From Deltaproteobacteria bacterium (lineage in GTDB: Bacteria; Myxococcota_A; UBA9160; SMWR01), in NCBI GenBank assembly GCA_029261905.1, contig JAJDAM010000224.1, forward strand, positions 1 through 9,193: a DNA stretch of 9,193 nucleotides. The letters run 5' to 3'. The position numbers were made by a program, and so were the translations under genes. Below are positions 5,621 through 9,193 of the stretch, in pieces (the stretch's first letter is position 1; each line of letters opens with the position of its first letter). The notes beneath the pieces were generated by a model that did no database searches, was not told the DNA's origin, and worked only from the letters and a program-made list of their open reading frames with translations.

Positions 5621-6870
5621 CCGCCGCCGCCTATAGCTTCCGCGAGGCCGACCTGAAATCTCCGGCACTGCGCACACTGAACTGGGTCGGAAACCGATTG
5701 GCTGAGATCAGGCTCGAAGTGCCGTCGCTGACGAGCGACGGCGTCATTCGCGCCGCCAAGAAGCGCGCGAGATCCGACGACCTGGGCGGCAACAGTTTTC
5801 GCGAGCCGCTCGATCGCTATATCGCAGCAGTCAACCAGGAAGCCGATCTGAATCTCTTCGGGCGACTCGCTGTAAAGGGAATGCTCGCCGCGTCGCTGCA
5901 CAACCGCTTCGAGTTGGCTGGCTGGGCACGCGAGCATCCCGAAGTCCGAGAGGAACAAATCAAGGCACCCTGGGTCATCGTCGGATTGCCGCGTACGGGC
6001 ACCAGCTTGCTTTCGATCCTGCTGGGTCTCGATCCGAATGCGCGCACGCTGTTGCATTGGGAAGCGGCAAGACTGATTCCCCCGCCAGCACTGGCAACGG
6101 CTGCCGAGGATCCTCGGATCGCCCAGAACGCCAAAGAACTCGCACAGCTCCTGAAACTCAATCCGGCGATCGGCGCCATGCATCCGTTTGGCGCGACGAT
6201 TGCTCAAGAATGTGTCGCCCTGTTCATGCTCGACATCCGCACGCTCGGCGTCGAAACGCAGGCATACGTGCCGAGTTACGGCCGCTGGCTCCAAGGCTGC
6301 GACATGACGCCTGCCTACGCACAACACAAGCTGGCACTCCAGGCCCTGCAGGCCACCCAGCCCACGGAACGATGGGTACTCAAGACACCCAACCATCTAT
6401 GGTGTCTCCAAACCCTTCTCGAGAGCTATCCCGACGCGCGAATCATCTGGACCCATCGAGATCCCGGCAAGGTGATCACATCTCTCGCAAGCCTGGCGAA
6501 TGCGCTGCAGCGCATGTTCACGAATCGTCGGGATCATGTGTCGGTCGCCGAGGAGTGGCTGGCCAAATCCCGCTTCGCGATCGAGTCGGGCATGGCCTAC
6601 GACGACCGCGCCGACGAGGACTGGTGCCAACATCTGTTGTTCGCCGACTTGATGAAGGATCCGATCCGCGCGGTACACACCCTGTATGCGCACCATGGCG
6701 AGACGCCCAGTAGTCTGCACGTTCGCCGGATGAAAACCTGGATGAAAGAGCGCGGCCGCCACTCGGAGGGTCGTCACGTCTACGATCCAGCGGACTTCGG
6801 CTGGAGCTACGATGGCCTCGCTGCGGATTTCGGCGCCTATCGTGAGCGTTTTCGCGTCGACCGAGAGTGA
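5617..6870 (+). CDS. PAPS-dependent sulfotransferase (Sulfotransfer_3-type)
   Basis: A complete 417-residue cytoplasmic sulfotransferase, expected to move a sulfuryl group from PAPS to a hydroxyl of a small or lipid-like acceptor. The 5'-phosphosulfate loop is VIVGLPRTGTSLLSILLGLD (120-139), with PRTGTS at 125-130. The 3'-phosphate site is the strand ARIIWTHRDPGKVITSLASL (274-293), with HRDP at 280-283 and nearby serines. WVLKTPNHLW (253-262) and the HWEA segment (147-150) are typical of the large bacterial branch often annotated simply as 'sulfotransferase family protein'. The N-terminal ~115 residues are mostly helical and characteristic of this long form. The ATG lies inside the previous gene's stop (ATGA), so translation is probably coupled to the quinone oxidoreductase. 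It is followed after 43 bp by the sulfatase-like gene. The family call is strong; whether it acts on steroids, lipids or glycans is not visible. Confidence 0.9.
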   Translation: MTAAAYSFREADLKSPALRTLNWVGNRLAEIRLEVPSLTSDGVIRAAKKRARSDDLGGNSFREPLDRYIAAVNQEADLNLFGRLAVKGMLAASLHNRFELAGWAREHPEVREEQIKAPWVIVGLPRTGTSLLSILLGLDPNARTLLHWEAARLIPPPALATAAEDPRIAQNAKELAQLLKLNPAIGAMHPFGATIAQECVALFMLDIRTLGVETQAYVPSYGRWLQGCDMTPAYAQHKLALQALQATQPTERWVLKTPNHLWCLQTLLESYPDARIIWTHRDPGKVITSLASLANALQRMFTNRRDHVSVAEEWLAKSRFAIESGMAYDDRADEDWCQHLLFADLMKDPIRAVHTLYAHHGETPSSLHVRRMKTWMKERGRHSEGRHVYDPADFGWSYDGLAADFGAYRERFRVDRE

Positions 6871-6913
6871 ACGGCATCGTGTCCGGGGCAGCTACCTCGA
6901 GGAGATCTCCTTC

Positions 6914-8389
6914 ATGCCGAAACTGAGGGTGGCGTTTTGCATTCTCTCAGCCGCGGCCTTTGCGCTTGGATTCGGACAGCGACCAGCGATCGCGCAGGCC
7001 GATGCGGAACCGCCTGCAATGCCCGACATCCTGCTCGTCACTTTCGACACGCTTCGCGCAGATCACACCTCGCTCGCCGGTTACGCACGCCAGACCACGC
7101 CGGGACTCGTCGAACTCGCTTCGGGCGGCGTGCAGTTCACGCAGGCCTACGCACCGTCGGCCACCACGCTTCCCTCGCATGCCACGCTGTTCACCGGGTT
7201 GTCTCCACCGGCACATGGAGTTCTCGCGAACTCCTACACACTCGCCGCCGAGCACACGACGCTCGCTGAAACTCTGCGAGCGCGCGGCTACCGCAGCGGA
7301 GCATTCGTGAGTTCGACGATCTTGGCTCGGAGGCAGGGCCTCGATCAGGGCTTCGATACATTCGACGGCGGCGGGCTCGAACTACTGCCTGCCGATGAAG
7401 CGATCGACGGCCCAGCTGGGCCGATTGCGTTGGCCAGCGTGGGGCGACGCGCAGACGCGACCGTCGATCTCGCGCTCGCGTGGTTTCGCGACAACCGCTC
7501 CCATCCTGTCTTCCTCTGGGTCCACCTGTTCGATCCGCACGAACCCTATTTCCCTCCGCTTTCGGCAGGCGATCCCTTCGGCGCGACCGAGTCCGATCAA
7601 CACAGACCCATCGAAGTCGCAAAGCGTCTATACGACACCGAGATCGCCTTTGCGGATCAACAAATGTGGCGGCTGGTCGAGAGCCTGGAGGTGGCTGGCG
7701 GAGAGCGTGGACTGCTCAGCATCGTAACCGCCGATCACGGCGAGGAATTCCTGGAACACGGCTGGCGCGGCCACGGTGTTCACCTATACGAGGAGTCCAT
7801 TCGAGTGCCACTCGTGATTCGGTGGTTGCGATCAGTACCCAGCGGCCTCCGTCTGTCGAACCCTGTCAGCCTCCAGGATGTCGTGCCAATATTGCATTCA
7901 CTGATCGGTGTTCCGTCTCGCGCGCCTGGCCCGAAAGCGCCACGCCTGGGCATCGACCGGAGCACCTGGAGCGACTGGTCGCATGAAGATCGCCCGATTT
8001 TTTCCATCCGACGCGCCTATCGGCGCGACGGACTCGTCAAAGCGATCCCACTCGAAGAACTCGACGGTACGGCGTTTGGAATCGACATCCCCACCGCCGG
8101 TCAACAGTACGGGGTTCGCCGCGGACGCTGGAAATATCTGGAAGCGATCGAGCAAAATACACCAAGGGAACTCTACGACTTGGACATCGATCCCCACGAA
8201 ACGCGCAACGTCGCGGAGGCTCACCCGGTGGTCGTCGGCGACCTCTCGAGCCTCATCGCCGATTGGCTCGCCCGCGACCGGCGCGATGTGCAGGCTCCTT
8301 CACTCTCCGATGCACAGCTGCGCCAGCTCGATGCGCTCGGATACGCAGAGCCTGTTTCGGAGAAACCCGAAGCCGAACCCCTGGACTGA
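6914..8389 (+). CDS. Exported sulfatase-superfamily hydrolase lacking the formylglycine cysteine
   Basis: A 491-residue protein with a Sec signal peptide (hydrophobic stretch at about 6-20, probable cleavage at AIA/QA after residue 27). The alkaline phosphatase/sulfatase fold is clear: metal-binding ILLVTFDTLRAD (39-50, Asp45); the nucleophile region SATTLPSHATLFTGL (82-96); FDPHEPY (206-212); TADHGEEF (272-279), with likely metal ligands Asp274 and His275; WRGHGVHLYEESIRVPLVI (284-302); and C-terminal ELYDLDIDPHETRNVA (419-434). True sulfatases carry C/S-x-P-S-R; here the aligned residues are T85-L-P-S-H89. The converted cysteine/serine is therefore Thr and the arginine is His. Thr is the nucleophile in phosphodiesterase members of the superfamily, so this may be a phosphoesterase or another ester hydrolase. 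I chose the ATG at 6914, nine bases after GGAG (6901-6904); an upstream in-frame ATG at 6812 would overlap the sulfotransferase and hide the signal peptide. It sits 43 bp after the sulfotransferase and 26 bp before the PQQ dehydrogenase. Confidence 0.87.
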   Translation: MPKLRVAFCILSAAAFALGFGQRPAIAQADAEPPAMPDILLVTFDTLRADHTSLAGYARQTTPGLVELASGGVQFTQAYAPSATTLPSHATLFTGLSPPAHGVLANSYTLAAEHTTLAETLRARGYRSGAFVSSTILARRQGLDQGFDTFDGGGLELLPADEAIDGPAGPIALASVGRRADATVDLALAWFRDNRSHPVFLWVHLFDPHEPYFPPLSAGDPFGATESDQHRPIEVAKRLYDTEIAFADQQMWRLVESLEVAGGERGLLSIVTADHGEEFLEHGWRGHGVHLYEESIRVPLVIRWLRSVPSGLRLSNPVSLQDVVPILHSLIGVPSRAPGPKAPRLGIDRSTWSDWSHEDRPIFSIRRAYRRDGLVKAIPLEELDGTAFGIDIPTAGQQYGVRRGRWKYLEAIEQNTPRELYDLDIDPHETRNVAEAHPVVVGDLSSLIADWLARDRRDVQAPSLSDAQLRQLDALGYAEPVSEKPEAEPLD

Positions 8390-8415
8390 ACTACGAAACC
8401 GAAGGAGAGACTGCG

Positions 8416-9193
8416 ATGGCTGCGAAACTCGGGGAATGGAAGCCGTGGGTTGCGATCGCATTGCTCGTCCTCGCGCTGGCGGGCTGTGAAGATTCGCCGC
8501 CCGATTTCGGCGGCGGTTCCCTGGCGACTTGGACCGCCTATGGCGGTACGCCGGGAGGCACTCATTACTCGACTGCTTCGCAGATCACTCCTGAAAACGT
8601 GGGCTGGTTGGAGCTGGCCTGGGAACATCGCTCGGGCGACACCCGAGAACCGAGGGGCCCGAGCGACGAGGGCCCTCCGATGAGCGCCAGTGGCTTTCAA
8701 GCGACACCGATCGTGATCGACGAGACGCTGTACTACTGCTCTCCGTTCAACAAGGTATTCGCGATCGATGCAGAAACCGGCAAGGAGAAGTGGCGGTTCG
8801 ATCCGGACGTCGACAAGTACACCCACTACCTTCCGAACTGCCGCGGTGTCAGCAGCTGGCGCTCCGGCAATCCGGGCCCCTGCGAGCACCGCATCTTCGT
8901 TGGCACGCTCGACGCGCGGCTCATCGCTCTCGATGCCGAGACCGGCCGACGCTGCAGCGACTTTGGACAACAGGGTGAAGTCGACGTCACGCATCGCATC
9001 TCGAAGCATGATCCCGCCGAGTACAGCATTACCTCGCCGCCGGCGATCTTGAAAGACATGGCGATTACGGGTTCGCTCGTGCTCGACAATACCCGCACAG
9101 ATGCTCCCAGCGGAGTCGTTCGCGCCTACGACGTCAGAACCGGTGCGCTGCGATGGGCCTGGAACCCGATCCCTCCGGGTATGGCGCCGACGA
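8416..9193 (+). CDS. Lipoprotein PQQ-dependent dehydrogenase (glucose dehydrogenase-like), N-terminal part
   Basis: The first 259 residues are visible; the gene continues past the right edge. It starts with a short hydrophobic signal ending in the lipobox LAGC (21-24), with Glu at +2, so it should be a lipid-anchored periplasmic enzyme. The quinoprotein propeller then begins: WTAYGGTPGGTHYSTASQIT (39-58); NVGWLELAWEHRSGD (61-75); FQATPIV (94-100); FAIDAETGKEKW (115-126), a tryptophan-docking repeat; CRGVSSW (142-148); C156; RIFVGTLDARLIALDAETGRRC (159-180); FGQQGEVDV (183-191); and VVRAYDVRTGALRWAWN (234-250). The CRGV, DARLIALDAETG and VRAYD segments resemble membrane glucose, quinate and related PQQ dehydrogenases. 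However, the five N-terminal transmembrane helices of Gcd are absent. It would oxidise an alcohol or sugar and pass electrons to the respiratory chain. GGAG (8404-8407) lies eight bases before the ATG. It is the fourth gene of the operon. Confidence 0.88.
   Translation, partial: MAAKLGEWKPWVAIALLVLALAGCEDSPPDFGGGSLATWTAYGGTPGGTHYSTASQITPENVGWLELAWEHRSGDTREPRGPSDEGPPMSASGFQATPIVIDETLYYCSPFNKVFAIDAETGKEKWRFDPDVDKYTHYLPNCRGVSSWRSGNPGPCEHRIFVGTLDARLIALDAETGRRCSDFGQQGEVDVTHRISKHDPAEYSITSPPAILKDMAITGSLVLDNTRTDAPSGVVRAYDVRTGALRWAWNPIPPGMAPT

Noticed and set aside
4595..5677. Long open frame on the minus strand (360 codons) opposite the quinone oxidoreductase
   Set aside because: Its translation has no recognisable motif and is rich in residues typical of antisense shadows in high-GC DNA; the plus-strand frame has complete MDR motifs.
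5518..6396. Minus-strand open frame (292 codons) opposite the sulfotransferase
   Set aside because: Shadow of the clear sulfotransferase frame; no conserved motif seen.
1..9193. Search for tRNA/rRNA genes, CRISPR arrays, insertion-sequence ends, toxin-antitoxin or phage-defence genes
   Set aside because: No supporting pattern was seen; all sizeable coding capacity is explained by enzymes and one secreted protein.

Overview
The window is high-GC DNA with tightly packed genes. It probably comes from a Gram-negative environmental bacterium: there is a lipoprotein-type PQQ dehydrogenase, a Sec-exported sulfatase-like enzyme, and a cysteine-rich secreted protein of a style I associate with Myxococcota and related 'deltaproteobacterial' or Binatota-like lineages. 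That assignment rests on gene content and remembered family distribution only. No RNA gene, CRISPR array, insertion sequence or phage gene is visible.

Layout. (1) Positions 1-319, minus strand: the N-terminal part of an FAD aromatic-ring hydroxylase that runs off the left edge. (2) Positions 320-533: a divergent intergenic region with a tandem 11-bp repeat. (3) Positions 534-2009, plus strand: a complete EthA-like Baeyer-Villiger monooxygenase. (4) A minus-strand block: a probable soluble-type epoxide hydrolase (4438-3464), a small TfoX-N/YjbR-like protein (3407-3093) and an exported 29-cysteine protein (2951-2130). The last has its own possible promoter and a palindrome. (5) Positions 4439-4585: a second divergent region with a plausible sigma-70-like promoter facing right. 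(6) A rightward run of four genes: a zinc-less MDR quinone oxidoreductase (4586-5620), a sulfotransferase that overlaps it by ATGA (5617-6870), a sulfatase-superfamily hydrolase without the formylglycine cysteine (6914-8389), and the start of a lipid-anchored PQQ-dependent dehydrogenase (8416 to the right edge).

How the genes may work together. The left half encodes oxygenases and an epoxide hydrolase, as expected for oxidising hydrophobic substrates such as ketones, aromatics, alkenes or lipid-like molecules. The right half looks like one operon that mixes cytoplasmic enzymes (MDR reductase, PAPS-dependent sulfotransferase) with exported ones (sulfatase-like hydrolase, PQQ dehydrogenase). 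This could be a pathway that modifies a hydroxylated compound inside the cell and processes an ester or alcohol in the periplasm. The substrate cannot be read from the sequence.

The best candidate for something undescribed is the right-hand operon, especially the sulfotransferase beside a sulfatase-fold enzyme whose nucleophile position is threonine. The individual enzyme families are known.
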